Counted from the first letter of the stretch, positions 25,505 to 34,585 are shown. The stretch: DNA of 64,000 nt from UMGS172 sp045578845 (GCA_045578845.1 JAZNLA010000004.1:108205-172204); one strand, 5' to 3'. Notes: generated from the sequence alone by a model not told the origin. Translations and numbers: made by a program.

Positions 25505-26576
25505 TATTATAAAAACCACCGTTTTCGGTGAAAGCCACGGTCCGGCAATAGGTGCCGTTATAGACGCACCACCCGCGGGATATAAAATCGACCTTGAAAA
25601 AATCGCACTTCAAATGGCTCGCAGAGCCCCCGGCGGTGACCCTACCGCAACAGCAAGAAAAGAAGCCGACAATCCGGAATTTTTATCGGGCCTTTTAGAT
25701 AATACTACTACAGGTGCTCCTTTGGCACTCATTATAAAAAATAATGATACTCGTTCGCACAACTATAATTCCTTGCTTGACCGCCCAAGACCTTCCCACG
25801 CCGACTATGCCGCTTCGGTTCGTTTCGGCGGATTTAATGACATTAGAGGCGGCGGTAACTTTTCAGCAAGACTTACCGCACCGCTCACTGCGGCAGGCAG
25901 TGTAGCAAGGCAGATTTTAAGTCAAAACAAAATTACGGTCGGCGGTCACGTTTCATTTATAGGCAGCGTTGCCGACACTCCATTTGACCCCGTAAATGTT
26001 TCAGCCGAGCAACTAAATAAATTAAACGAAGAATATTTCGCTGTTATAGACGATAATGCGAAGGATAAAATGACTGACGAAATTTTATCGGCAAAACGCG
26101 ACGGCGACAGCATCGGCGGCGAAGTTGAAATTGCAGTAGTCGGTATGCCTGTAGGCGTAGGCTCCCCCACCGTTAGAGGTGTTGAAAACGTAATTTCCTC
26201 AGCCCTTTATTCAGTACCCGCCGTAAAGGGTATTGAATTCGGTGCAGGTTTCGGTTTTGAGGCACTTCGCGGCAGTGAGGCTAATGACACTATGTACTAT
26301 GATGAGTGCGGCAATGTAAAATGCAAAACCAACAACTGCGGCGGTATTACAGGCGGTATCACAAACGGTATGCCGCTTATAATCCGCGTTGCACTCAAAC
26401 CTACACCGTCGATTGCCAAAGAGCAAGACACCGTAAATTTAAAATCAAAAACCAACGATAAACTGATAATTGAGGGCAGACACGACCCCTGCATTGTTCC
26501 ACGTGCATTACCTGCGGTGGAAGCGGCAATATGTCTGGCACTTCTTGACCTTTTGGCGGAGGTAAAACATCTATGA
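25485..26576 (+). CDS. aroC: Chorismate synthase
   Basis: FMN-dependent 1,4-elimination giving chorismate. The 363 residues begin SSAIGSIIKTTVFGESHGPAIGAVIDAPPAG, with FMN-site motifs GGDPTATARKE, RPSHADYAASVRFG, GGGNFSARLTAPLTAAG and GGITNGMPL. ATG 25485 follows GGAGGAAA and overlaps the aroA 3' end by 20 bases; the earlier frame opening at 25470 has no ribosome site. Its stop overlaps the pheA start. Confidence 0.97.
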   Translation: MSSAIGSIIKTTVFGESHGPAIGAVIDAPPAGYKIDLEKIALQMARRAPGGDPTATARKEADNPEFLSGLLDNTTTGAPLALIIKNNDTRSHNYNSLLDRPRPSHADYAASVRFGGFNDIRGGGNFSARLTAPLTAAGSVARQILSQNKITVGGHVSFIGSVADTPFDPVNVSAEQLNKLNEEYFAVIDDNAKDKMTDEILSAKRDGDSIGGEVEIAVVGMPVGVGSPTVRGVENVISSALYSVPAVKGIEFGAGFGFEALRGSEANDTMYYDECGNVKCKTNNCGGITGGITNGMPLIIRVALKPTPSIAKEQDTVNLKSKTNDKLIIEGRHDPCIVPRALPAVEAAICLALLDLLAEVKHL

Positions 26577-27682
26577 GTCTATTAGAAATCAGAGCCAAAA
26601 TCGACGAAATAGACTCTAAATTAGCACCGCTTATAAAAGAACGCATGGAATGTTCATTAGCGGTAGCAGAAATTAAACAGGCGGAAAATTTACCCGTCTA
26701 CCACCCCGCCCGTGAAAAAGAAATACTCGATAAAGTAGAACTCGACGGCGGTGAATATGGTGGATATGTGCGGAATGTTTATCAAACAATTATGACCGTA
26801 AGCAGAGCATTGCAAAACGACCAACTGTTTAAAGACAGCGAATTTTCAAAAAAACTTTACTCATTACCGAAAACCGAGACCTATAATAGAGTTATCTGTC
26901 AAGGTGCAGTCGGTGCATTTTCGCACGCCGCGGCTAAAAAAATGTTAGGTGAAACAAACCCTGAATTTTTCAAAAGTTTTGAAGATGTTTTTAAAGAAAT
27001 AGAAAAAGACGAAAATGCAGTCGGCATTTTACCGGTTGAAAACTCAACCGCAGGGTCGGTAAGCCTTGTCTATGACCTTTTACTTAAATACAATCACTGG
27101 ATTGTAAAAGCAACCGCTTTGAATGTTTCTCAAAATCTGCTTACCGTAGGCTCTATAAATGCGGTTAAAACGGTATATTCACACCCCCACGCCTTAAAAC
27201 AGTGTGAAGATTTTATTAAACAAAACAATCTTGTGGCAAGAGAATTTGAAAACACCGCTTTAGCGGCAAAATATGTTGCCGAACTAAATGACCCCACGGT
27301 TGCGGCAATAGGCTCTAAAGAGGCCGCAACACTGTACGGACTAAATATTGCCAAACAAGAAATTCAAAATGCTCACGACAACATTACCCGTTTTATTGCG
27401 GTATCCCGCAAACCGTTTATTGACCCTAAAAGCAATACAATAAGCCTTGCTCTTACCATGCCGCATGAAAAAGGCTCACTTTATTCCATGCTCGGCAGAT
27501 TTGCCGAATGCGGACTGAATCTTACAAAAATCGAATCACGCCCCGCAGGAAAAGGATTTGAATATAAATTTTATATTGACTTTGAGGGTAATATCCGCGA
27601 CAGTCACACTATGAATTTGCTGTCAGAACTGCAAAACGAACTTTCATATTTTGTATTTTTGGGCAATTATGTCGAACAGTAA
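26573..27682 (+). CDS. pheA: Bifunctional chorismate mutase-prephenate dehydratase (P-protein)
   Basis: Converts chorismate to prephenate and then phenylpyruvate, committing the operon product to phenylalanine. Domains: AroQ-type chorismate mutase (about 1-85, LLEIRAKIDEIDSKL ... ERMECSLAVAEIK), prephenate dehydratase (about 107-285, QGAVGAFSHAAA, PVENSTAGSV, NITRFIAVSR) and an ACT domain (about 295-369) with the Phe-binding ESRP motif in KIESRPAGKGFEY. Phe feedback is therefore likely. No tyrA is in the window. Confidence 0.96.
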   Translation: MSLLEIRAKIDEIDSKLAPLIKERMECSLAVAEIKQAENLPVYHPAREKEILDKVELDGGEYGGYVRNVYQTIMTVSRALQNDQLFKDSEFSKKLYSLPKTETYNRVICQGAVGAFSHAAAKKMLGETNPEFFKSFEDVFKEIEKDENAVGILPVENSTAGSVSLVYDLLLKYNHWIVKATALNVSQNLLTVGSINAVKTVYSHPHALKQCEDFIKQNNLVAREFENTALAAKYVAELNDPTVAAIGSKEAATLYGLNIAKQEIQNAHDNITRFIAVSRKPFIDPKSNTISLALTMPHEKGSLYSMLGRFAECGLNLTKIESRPAGKGFEYKFYIDFEGNIRDSHTMNLLSELQNELSYFVFLGNYVEQ

Positions 27683-27716
27683 ATATTAGGAAACAATAAT
27701 TTTTTGAAATTTACTA

Positions 27717-27745
27717 TCGACAAGTGAGAAATAATATATTATAAT
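27717..27745 (+). promoter_or_regulatory. SigA-type promoter of the LCP-PqqD-peptidase unit
   Basis: TCGACA (27717-27722), a 17-base spacer and TATAAT (27740-27745), about 48 bases before the LCP start. Confidence 0.75.
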
Positions 27746-27792
27746 AAAATGTAATATATCGAAATTTGTCATTTTAAAGAAGGTTTAGTACT

Positions 27793-28992
27793 ATGAGTTA
27801 CAATGGAGAATTTGAAGATATAAGCAGTTCGTCGCCAAAAAAAGACGGTGACCAAGAATTTGCAGGCTTTAAAATAACAGCCGACAAATCCCCTAAAGAG
27901 CCCGATTTAAGTATGCCTGAAAACGGTTTTATTTTCGGAGATAAAAAAATGCCACAACAAAACGACAACCGTTCTTTAAATTCATATTCAAATATAAAAT
28001 CAAAGAAAAAACTTAAAAATCAAATTACTATCTTTAATATTTTAATAAGTATTGTTTTGGTGATTTCTTTAAGTGTTACAGGTGTTTTAGGTGCCGCCGC
28101 CTGGGTTAGTGCCGACGCTAAATACATGGAATTGACATCAGACCATGAAGAATTAGGTATTGATACCGAAATTGCCAACAAACTACCTAAAGGCATTATA
28201 AATATCGCACTTTTCGGAATTGACAGCCGCAGCCGTGTAACCGACGATAAAAGCAAGTCCATAAAAGGGCTTTCCGATACTATGATGATTTTATCGGTCA
28301 ATACCAATAACAACACCGTTAAACTGACCTCAATTCTGCGTGACAGTTGGGTTCCCGTAAACGGTACAAAAAATAAAATAAATGCCTCGTATTCTTTAGG
28401 CGGTGCCAAACTTGCCATTAAAACCTTAAACCAAAACTACGGACTTAATATTACCGATTACGTTTCGGTCAGCCTACACCAACTTTGGAAGGTCATTGAC
28501 TACATGGGCGGTATTGATATTCACATTACCGAACGTGAACGTATTGAACTTAACGCTTTGTCTAATTCCGAAGGTTTCGGTGTTAAGAAGGTGGCAAAAT
28601 CGGGTTTCGTTCACTTAGACGGCGGGCAGGCTATGATTTATGCCCGAATCAGAAAGATTGACAGCGAAAATCTCCGTGCCATGCGTCAACAAAAGGTACT
28701 TTCCTGCCTTTTCGAAAAAGCAAAGAAAATGTCAATAGCCGAATATCCCGCTCTGCTTAAGAATATTCTAAAGCATGTTGAAACTTCGCTTGACTATACT
28801 GAAATTATGGAGTTTGCTCCTCTGCTCGCAGGAGGCAAACTCACCCTTCAAAGCACTAATATCCCCGGTGACGATGTTGTCGCTTGGGGCGGTAAAGATT
28901 ATGAAGAAGCAAACGGTGCGTGGATTTGGAAGTATGACCTCGAAGAGGCTAAAAAGTTCTTACGTAAATGGATTTACGATATTGATGACTAA
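27793..28992 (+). CDS. LytR-CpsA-Psr (LCP) family cell-wall ligase
   Basis: LCP proteins transfer lipid-linked glycopolymers (teichoic acids, capsule) onto peptidoglycan. The 399 residues comprise a disordered cytoplasmic N-terminus (1-75), one membrane helix (about 78-102, FNILISIVLVISLSVTGVLGAAAWV) and the extracytoplasmic LCP domain with NIALFGIDSRSR, KGLSDTMMILSVNTNNNTVKLTSILRDSW, the INASYSLGGAKLAIKTLN segment and HLDGGQAMIYARIRKI. Conserved Arg and Asp residues for pyrophosphate binding are present. It starts the unit with the PqqD-like and peptidase genes, 12 bases upstream of the first. Confidence 0.92.
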   Translation: MSYNGEFEDISSSSPKKDGDQEFAGFKITADKSPKEPDLSMPENGFIFGDKKMPQQNDNRSLNSYSNIKSKKKLKNQITIFNILISIVLVISLSVTGVLGAAAWVSADAKYMELTSDHEELGIDTEIANKLPKGIINIALFGIDSRSRVTDDKSKSIKGLSDTMMILSVNTNNNTVKLTSILRDSWVPVNGTKNKINASYSLGGAKLAIKTLNQNYGLNITDYVSVSLHQLWKVIDYMGGIDIHITERERIELNALSNSEGFGVKKVAKSGFVHLDGGQAMIYARIRKIDSENLRAMRQQKVLSCLFEKAKKMSIAEYPALLKNILKHVETSLDYTEIMEFAPLLAGGKLTLQSTNIPGDDVVAWGGKDYEEANGAWIWKYDLEEAKKFLRKWIYDIDD

Positions 28993-29004
28993 AGGTGTGA
29001 TTTG

Positions 29005-29268
29005 ATGAAAATTGTTGACGGTTTTGTTTTGAAAAATATAGCCAACTCATTCGTTGTCGTACCTTTGGGAAGTAACACCGTGTCTTTCAGGTCCATAATT
29101 TCACTTAATGAAACAGGTGCTTTTCTTTGGGAATTACTTAAAACTGACAAAACCAAAGAAGAACTGATTTCAGGTTTGCTTGCGGAATACGATGTTGATA
29201 AAGATACCGCCCAAAAAGATGTTAACGAATTTATAAATTCATTAAATGAGGCAAACCTGCTCGTATGA
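29005..29268 (+). CDS. PqqD-like protein (RRE-type peptide-binding fold)
   Basis: An 87-residue PqqD-family protein (winged-helix RiPP recognition element). The layout is typical: VDGFVLKNIANSFVVVPLG, then the ISLNETGAFLWELLK motif, then KTKEELISGLLAEYDVDKDTAQKDVNEFINSLNEANLL. PqqD domains bind leader peptides and present them to modifying enzymes. No radical-SAM maturase or clear precursor is adjacent; the next gene, a peptidase, overlaps by four bases. ATG 29005 follows AAAGGTG. The real partner is unknown. Confidence 0.85.
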   Translation: MKIVDGFVLKNIANSFVVVPLGSNTVSFRSIISLNETGAFLWELLKTDKTKEELISGLLAEYDVDKDTAQKDVNEFINSLNEANLLV

Positions 29269-29744
29269 TATATAAAACACCGAAATTACTTCCAATGAGC
29301 GAACTTTCACCTTTAATAGTAGGTTTAATTGATAGCGGTACCGATGTTTCTTTTACTGTAATAGGCGACAGTATGCAGCCTTTGGTGTACCACTGCCGCG
29401 ATTCGGTTATACTCACCAGGTGCGACCCTGAAACTTTAAAAAAAGGTCAAATTACGCTCTATATAAGACCAAATGGGAAATATGTTTTACACCGCATTGT
29501 AAAGGTTAAAGACAAAACCTTTAATATGTGCGGCGACCATCAATATACTGTTGAAAAAAATGTGAAAAAAACGGCTGTGCTCTGTGTTGTAAAGGGTTTC
29601 ACCCGAAACGGCAAAACTCACAGTTGTGACGAGTTTTTTTATAAATTATATTCTGATTTATGGGTGTTATTACTACCTGTTAGGCGATATATAATTACGC
29701 TTTACCGCCTGCCGAAAAAATTATTACCCAAGAAAATAAAATAA
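29265..29744 (+). CDS. S24/S26-type signal-peptidase-like protein
   Basis: A 159-residue serine protease-like protein. VIGDSMQPLVYHCRDSVILTRC carries the Ser of the GDSMxP motif, and the region GKYVLHRIVKV has His where eukaryal and SipW-type signal peptidases have their general base, rather than the Lys of classical bacterial enzymes. GDHQ follows as the third conserved box. The C-terminus has one hydrophobic stretch (about 130-150) and a basic tail. No N-terminal membrane anchor is seen, which is unusual for a signal peptidase. Its ATG overlaps the PqqD-like stop, so the two are made together; processing of a specific peptide is inferred. Confidence 0.8.
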   Translation: MIYKTPKLLPMSELSPLIVGLIDSGTDVSFTVIGDSMQPLVYHCRDSVILTRCDPETLKKGQITLYIRPNGKYVLHRIVKVKDKTFNMCGDHQYTVEKNVKKTAVLCVVKGFTRNGKTHSCDEFFYKLYSDLWVLLLPVRRYIITLYRLPKKLLPKKIK

Positions 29745-29751
29745 AATTTCT

Positions 29752-29775
29752 CAGCCCGATAAATCAGTCGGGCTG
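29752..29775 (+). other. Hairpin before metF
   Basis: CAGCCCGA and TCGGGCTG form an 8-bp perfect stem with no following T-run. It could be a weak or attenuating terminator between the peptidase gene and metF. No SAM-I or cobalamin riboswitch features are visible in this 59-base gap. Confidence 0.4.
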
Positions 29776-29803
29776 TAGCACTATTTAGAAGGAGTAGCAT
29801 TTT

Positions 29804-30664
29804 ATGAAACTTACCGAAATTATAAACGGTGATAAACTAAGCCTTTCATTCGAGGTTTTTCCTCCTAAAACCGACGATAAAATCGAAACCGTAACCGCTG
29901 CAGTTGACGAAATTGCCGACCTTAACCCCTCTTATATGAGCGTTACATACGGTGCAGGCGGCGGCACATCAGAATACACCGTAAAAATCGCCGAAGAAGT
30001 ATTAAATAAGAATGTTACCCCTTTAGCACATCTTAGTTGCGTATCGTCAACCAAAGAAGAAATCAAAGAAAAACTGACCTTACTCAAATCAAAAGGTATC
30101 GAAAACATACTGGCTTTAAGAGGTGATATTCCCGAAGACAGAAAACTTTTAAAACAGGAATATAAATATGCCTCTGAACTGACCGAGGAAATTAAAAACT
30201 TCGGCGGATTTTGCATAGGCGGTGCCTGTTACCCCGAATCACACCCCGAAAGCACATCAAGTGCCGAGGATATTAAAAACTTAAAAGTCAAGGTCGATGC
30301 AGGTTGCGAGTTTTTAACCACCCAAATGTTTTTCGATAATAATATTTACTATAATTTCCTATATAGACTTCGTGACGGCGGAGTTAATATTCCGGTTGTT
30401 GCCGGTATTATGCCGGTTACAAACCCTGCATCAATAAAACGCATATGCCGTATTTCGGGCACTGCTCTACCCCAGCGTTTTATAAGAATTGTCGAAAAGT
30501 TCGGCGACAACCCCGCCGCCATGACCGAGGCGGGAATTGCCTACGCCACAGAACAGATTATTGACCTGTATGCCAACGGCGTCAAAGCAGTACATGTTTA
30601 CTCTATGAATAAACCCGAAGTTGCCAAAAGGGTTATAAGCAACATTTCAGAGATAATCAAATGA
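29804..30664 (+). CDS. metF: 5,10-Methylenetetrahydrofolate reductase
   Basis: Makes 5-methyl-THF, the methyl donor for MetH. The 286-residue TIM barrel begins LSFEVFPPKTDDKIE and shows PSYMSVTYGAGGGTSEYT, LALRGDIPED, FCIGGACYPESHPES, FLTTQMFFDNNIYYNF and PVVAGIMPV. It is followed without gap by the MetH reactivation gene (ATGA overlap) and metH, forming a complete methyl-transfer operon. Confidence 0.96.
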   Translation: MKLTEIINGDKLSLSFEVFPPKTDDKIETVTAAVDEIADLNPSYMSVTYGAGGGTSEYTVKIAEEVLNKNVTPLAHLSCVSSTKEEIKEKLTLLKSKGIENILALRGDIPEDRKLLKQEYKYASELTEEIKNFGGFCIGGACYPESHPESTSSAEDIKNLKVKVDAGCEFLTTQMFFDNNIYYNFLYRLRDGGVNIPVVAGIMPVTNPASIKRICRISGTALPQRFIRIVEKFGDNPAAMTEAGIAYATEQIIDLYANGVKAVHVYSMNKPEVAKRVISNISEIIK

Positions 30665-31227
30665 TTAGCGTAGCAGGAAACCTTTTATCATTAAAAAAAG
30701 CCGAACTTATCGCACGTCTTTGCGGAAGTAAAGATAGCGAAGTCTTAAATAAAGCCGAAACGATCGCACGGGAAATGATACCGTTTTTGAACTGCAAATA
30801 CTGTTTTAGCGAAGTATCGGTCAAAATAAACGACAGCGATATCGATTTCGGTTTTGCCAAAACCCAAAGCCGTTCACTGGCTGGGTATTTAGGAAATTCC
30901 CAAAGTTGCTGCATTTTTGCCGCAACTTTAGGTCTTGATATTGACCGATTTATAAGGTTAAAAGGCACCGTTTCAATAACCGAACAATATTTAGCCGACG
31001 CGGTTGCTTCTACTTTGATTGAATCGCTTTGCGACTATGCAGTAAACACTATCCCCGACGCCGATATTAAACGCTACAGTGCAGGATACGGCGATTTTGA
31101 TATTAAATTTCAAAAGCCTATCATAAATTACCTTAAAAAATTTCACGATTGCAACATTTCGCTCACCGAATCGGGACTTATGGTGCCGCAAAAATCGGTG
31201 ACGGCAATAATAAGGAAACGCAAATGA
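30661..31227 (+). CDS. Stand-alone methionine synthase reactivation-domain protein
   Basis: A 188-residue protein resembling the C-terminal activation domain of MetH, which binds S-adenosylmethionine to re-methylate oxidised cob(II)alamin. The conserved RYSAGYGDFDI (RxSPGY-like) and LTESGLMVPQKSVTAII (MxPxxSVSA-like) motifs are present, as is AATLGLDIDRFI. In E. coli this domain is fused to MetH; here it is separate, lies immediately before metH, and the metH product lacks it. ATGA overlaps on both sides imply tight co-translation. Confidence 0.9.
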   Translation: MISVAGNLLSLKKAELIARLCGSKDSEVLNKAETIAREMIPFLNCKYCFSEVSVKINDSDIDFGFAKTQSRSLAGYLGNSQSCCIFAATLGLDIDRFIRLKGTVSITEQYLADAVASTLIESLCDYAVNTIPDADIKRYSAGYGDFDIKFQKPIINYLKKFHDCNISLTESGLMVPQKSVTAIIRKRK

Positions 31228-33599
31228 ACATTTTAGAAAATTTGAAAAACCGCCGCCTTTACTTTGACGGTGCAATGGGCACTCTTTTGCAACAGAAAAG
31301 ACTTAAAACAGGCGAATGTACCGAACAGTGGAACATAACCCACCCCGAAGAAATAACCGCAGTTCATAAAAGTTATATAGATTCAGGTGCCGACATTTTA
31401 TGTGCCAACACATTCGGCGTAAACAGTCTTAAATACGCCGACTGTGAGCCTTATATCGCCGCGGCGTTCGACTGTGCCAAAAAGGCTGTCGGCGGTATGG
31501 AAAACAAATATATTGCACTTGACATAGGGCCTTTGGGCAAACTTCTTAAACCGCTTGGTGACTTGGACTTTGAAAAAGCAGTTGAGATTTTTGCAAACAC
31601 TGTCCGTATCGGTGTAAAATACGGTGCTGACCTTATTTTAATCGAAACCATGAACGACCTTTACGAAACCAAAGCGGCAGTTTTAGCGGCCAAAGAAAAC
31701 AGTGATTTGCCGATATTTGTAACCAATGCTTACGGTGAAGACGGTAAACTTATGACCGGTGCCGACCCTAAAACAGTTATTGCGACCTTGGAAGGCTTAG
31801 GCGTTGATGCTATCGGTCTTAACTGCTCGGTCGGTCCCGATAAAATGTTGCCCGTTATAAAAACCTACGGCAAATACTGTTCACTTCCCATAATTGTAAG
31901 CCCAAATGCAGGTCTGCCCGAATTAAAAAACGGCAAAACCGTTTATGATATTACGGCAGATGATTTTGCAAAATGTATGCAAAAAATAGCAACCATTGGT
32001 GCAACCGTACTTGGCGGTTGCTGTGGTACTACACCTGAATACATTAAGGCAACCAAAGATTTAACCTGCAACTTAGAATTGCCTGAAAGAAAAGTTACAC
32101 CTAAAACGGTCATTTCTTCATATACTCATACGGTAGAGTTTGGCGATATACCCATACTTATCGGCGAACGAATCAACCCCACCGGCAAAAAACTCATTAA
32201 AGAAGCTTTAAGAGAAAAAAATTACTCATATATTTTATCCGAAGGCGTAAACCAAGCCGACGCAGGTGTTCATGTACTTGACATCAACGCAGGATTGCCC
32301 GAAATTGACGAAGCCGACGCTTTATGTTCGCTCGTTTACGGTATGCAAAGTGTCAGCAATTTACCGCTGCAAATTGACACTTCGAATAGTCTTGCACTCG
32401 AAAAATCACTAAGAATTTATAACGGAAAACCGCTTATAAATTCGGTTTCGGGTACTAAAAAAAGCATGTCGGAAGTATTCCCGTTAGCCAAAAAATACGG
32501 CGGTGTAATAATCGCCCTGACAATAAGTGAAGACGGCATACCCGATACAGCCGAAGGCCGTTTAGCGGTTGCCGAAAACATAGTAAGGGAAGCACAAAAA
32601 TACGGCATTAAAAAGCAGGATATTATCGTCGACCCGCTATGTATGACCGTTTCCTCTGACACACAAAGTGCAAATATTACACTGAATTCCGTAAAACTTA
32701 TAAAAGAAAAGTTAGGTGTACCCTGCAGTTTGGGTGTTTCAAACATTTCGTTCGGACTGCCCAAAAGAGATTTGATAAATTCCTGCTTTTTTACGCTATC
32801 TTTAAATGCAGGACTTGACGCGGCAATTATGAATCCCTTTTCCGCTCAAATGATGAATGCATATTATTCTTTTTTGGCACTGAGCGGCAAGGATAAAAAC
32901 TTCAATAAATATATTGAATATTCCGAAACCGTAGCAGATAGTACGGCTACAGTTTCTACGGTTTTTTCGAAGAAAAAGTCCGCTATGGACAGTGAACTCA
33001 CTCTATCCCGAGCCATAATAAAAGGACTTACCGCCGAGGTTAAAAGCACAACCGAACAGTTGCTTTTAACCAAAAACCCCATGGACTTAATAGAAAGCGA
33101 AATAATACCCGCACTAAATGAAATCGGTACTGCTTTTGAGCAAGGCAAAGCATATTTGCCGCAACTTTTAATCAGTGCCGAGGCGGCAAGCGAGGCGTTT
33201 AAGGTGATAAAAACCAAACTGCCCTCTTCTGCCGACACATCTAAAAAAATCGTACTTGCCACCGTTAAAGGCGATATTCACGACATCGGCAAAAACATAG
33301 TCAAGGTACTGCTTGAAAACTACGGTTTTTTTGTAGAAGACTTAGGCAAAGATGTTGACCCCGAGATTATAGTTGCCGCCGCCAAAAATGCAAAAATAGT
33401 CGGCCTTTCGGCACTTATGACCACCACCGTTCCCGCTATGGAAGAAACCATTAAAAGAATAAAGGAAACCTACCCCGATACATTTATTGTTGTCGGCGGT
33501 GCGGTACTTACTAAAGAATACGCCGATATGATAGGTGCCGACCTATACTGTAAAGATGCCATGGACACGGTCCGTGCCGCACAAAAAATATTCGGTTAA
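31224..33599 (+). CDS. metH: Cobalamin-dependent methionine synthase lacking the activation domain
   Basis: Transfers a methyl group from methyl-THF through cobalamin to homocysteine. The 791 residues hold a homocysteine-binding barrel (about 1-290, FDGAMGTLLQ, zinc cysteines in GLNCSVGP and LGGCCGT), a pterin-binding barrel (about 305-570, IGERINPTGKKLIKEAL), and the cobalamin cap and Rossmann modules (about 585-791) with DIHDIGKNIV, whose His is the lower cobalt ligand. The protein ends where the reactivation domain would start. ATG 31224 overlaps the previous stop; the frame opening at 31149 lies inside the preceding gene. Confidence 0.96.
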   Translation: MNILENLKNRRLYFDGAMGTLLQQKRLKTGECTEQWNITHPEEITAVHKSYIDSGADILCANTFGVNSLKYADCEPYIAAAFDCAKKAVGGMENKYIALDIGPLGKLLKPLGDLDFEKAVEIFANTVRIGVKYGADLILIETMNDLYETKAAVLAAKENSDLPIFVTNAYGEDGKLMTGADPKTVIATLEGLGVDAIGLNCSVGPDKMLPVIKTYGKYCSLPIIVSPNAGLPELKNGKTVYDITADDFAKCMQKIATIGATVLGGCCGTTPEYIKATKDLTCNLELPERKVTPKTVISSYTHTVEFGDIPILIGERINPTGKKLIKEALREKNYSYILSEGVNQADAGVHVLDINAGLPEIDEADALCSLVYGMQSVSNLPLQIDTSNSLALEKSLRIYNGKPLINSVSGTKKSMSEVFPLAKKYGGVIIALTISEDGIPDTAEGRLAVAENIVREAQKYGIKKQDIIVDPLCMTVSSDTQSANITLNSVKLIKEKLGVPCSLGVSNISFGLPKRDLINSCFFTLSLNAGLDAAIMNPFSAQMMNAYYSFLALSGKDKNFNKYIEYSETVADSTATVSTVFSKKKSAMDSELTLSRAIIKGLTAEVKSTTEQLLLTKNPMDLIESEIIPALNEIGTAFEQGKAYLPQLLISAEAASEAFKVIKTKLPSSADTSKKIVLATVKGDIHDIGKNIVKVLLENYGFFVEDLGKDVDPEIIVAAAKNAKIVGLSALMTTTVPAMEETIKRIKETYPDTFIVVGGAVLTKEYADMIGADLYCKDAMDTVRAAQKIFG

Positions 33600-33601
33600 A
33601 C

Positions 33602-33637
33602 AAAAATTCCCGAAGGAAAATCCTTTGGGAATTTTTT
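33602..33637. terminator. Bidirectional rho-independent terminator
   Basis: A 13-bp stem with one G-T pair (33605-33617 with 33621-33633) and flanking A/T runs lies between metH and the convergent zinc-ribbon gene. Confidence 0.88.
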
Positions 33638-34046
33638 ATATTATAATTGTGACCTTGAAATTTTTACGGCATTTAGGACAGCAAACATTATTTGTGCCTC
33701 TTTTTATGGGCAACCTCAACACCGCTTTACAGTGCTTACATCTTCTGTACCGCTTTTTACATATATCCCTTAAACGTGAAACGCCGAGAGAAAAGAATCC
33801 CTTGACCGATGTAAAAATCTTTAAATATGCCATGTTTTCCTTTTGTCTTGCATAAATGTTCCTTGAAAAAACACGAAACAAAGAATAACCTATTACCGCC
33901 AATTCAAGCAAATAAACCGCAAATGAATCTAAAAATAAATTTAAAACACTGAGCACAGCCCAAAGTGCAAACAAAAACCAATACAATTTATCAATGCCGT
34001 ATCTGTTGTACATAAAATTTGCAATAGCCTGTCTTATTTTCCACAT
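33636..34046 (-). CDS. Membrane protein with C-terminal zinc ribbon
   Basis: A 136-residue protein. Two hydrophobic segments (about 21-40 and 43-62) precede a basic linker and a C-terminal zinc ribbon CKHCKAVLRLPIKRGTNNVCCPKCRKNFKV, with two CxxC knuckles. Similar small zinc-ribbon membrane proteins occur in many clostridia without known function. GGCGGTGA precedes the ATG. Confidence 0.75.
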   Translation of the reverse strand: MWKIRQAIANFMYNRYGIDKLYWFLFALWAVLSVLNLFLDSFAVYLLELAVIGYSLFRVFSRNIYARQKENMAYLKIFTSVKGFFSLGVSRLRDICKKRYRRCKHCKAVLRLPIKRGTNNVCCPKCRKNFKVTIII

Positions 34047-34111
34047 AAAATCACCGCCGAATATAATTATACTCTTTTACTTTTGAAAAATGTTAACAAA
34101 ATAACAACTTT

Positions 34112-34585
34112 TTAACATTTTATTATTATCGGCATAATACCGTCACACAAAATATCCACCACCGCATAACTACAATATCCGCACCTGCTATGGGACAAAG
34201 CACCCGGATTTATTACATATATATCATCTATATACTCGATTTTTGCCACATGGGTATGACCATAAAGTGCAATTTTTGCACCAACCGTTTTAGCAGTTTC
34301 CAAAAGCCGTTCGGTACCGTATTTTACACCCAAATTATGCCCATGGGTATAAAAAATTCTCCTACCGTTTATATTTTCGGCACCGTTTAGCGAAAAATCA
34401 CTGCCGAAATCACAGTTACCATTTACAATGTAAAATTTTTTATCGGGATAATATTCTTTTAAACCTTCAATCTGCTTTGCACCGTCACCCAAATAAAACA
34501 CATGATGTACTTCGGGTTGTGAGTCTAACGCCTTCATAGCGGCACTTGTCATTCCATGGCAGTCGGACATAACGAGTATTCGCAC
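34112..34585 (-). CDS. YfcE/MJ0936-type metallophosphoesterase
   Basis: A 157-residue calcineurin-like phosphoesterase. Metal-binding motifs appear in order: MSDCHG, YLGDGAKQ, VNGNCD, YTHGHN and GHTH. This compact type hydrolyses phosphodiesters in vitro; the physiological substrate is unknown. It lies 65 bases upstream of the zinc-ribbon gene on the same strand and may be co-transcribed with it. Confidence 0.9.
   Translation of the reverse strand: MRILVMSDCHGMTSAAMKALDSQPEVHHVFYLGDGAKQIEGLKEYYPDKKFYIVNGNCDFGSDFSLNGAENINGRRIFYTHGHNLGVKYGTERLLETAKTVGAKIALYGHTHVAKIEYIDDIYVINPGALSHSRCGYCSYAVVDILCDGIMPIIIKC

Noticed and set aside
29745..29803. SAM or cobalamin riboswitch before metF-metH
   Set aside because: The gap is too short and shows only one simple hairpin, with no conserved riboswitch core.
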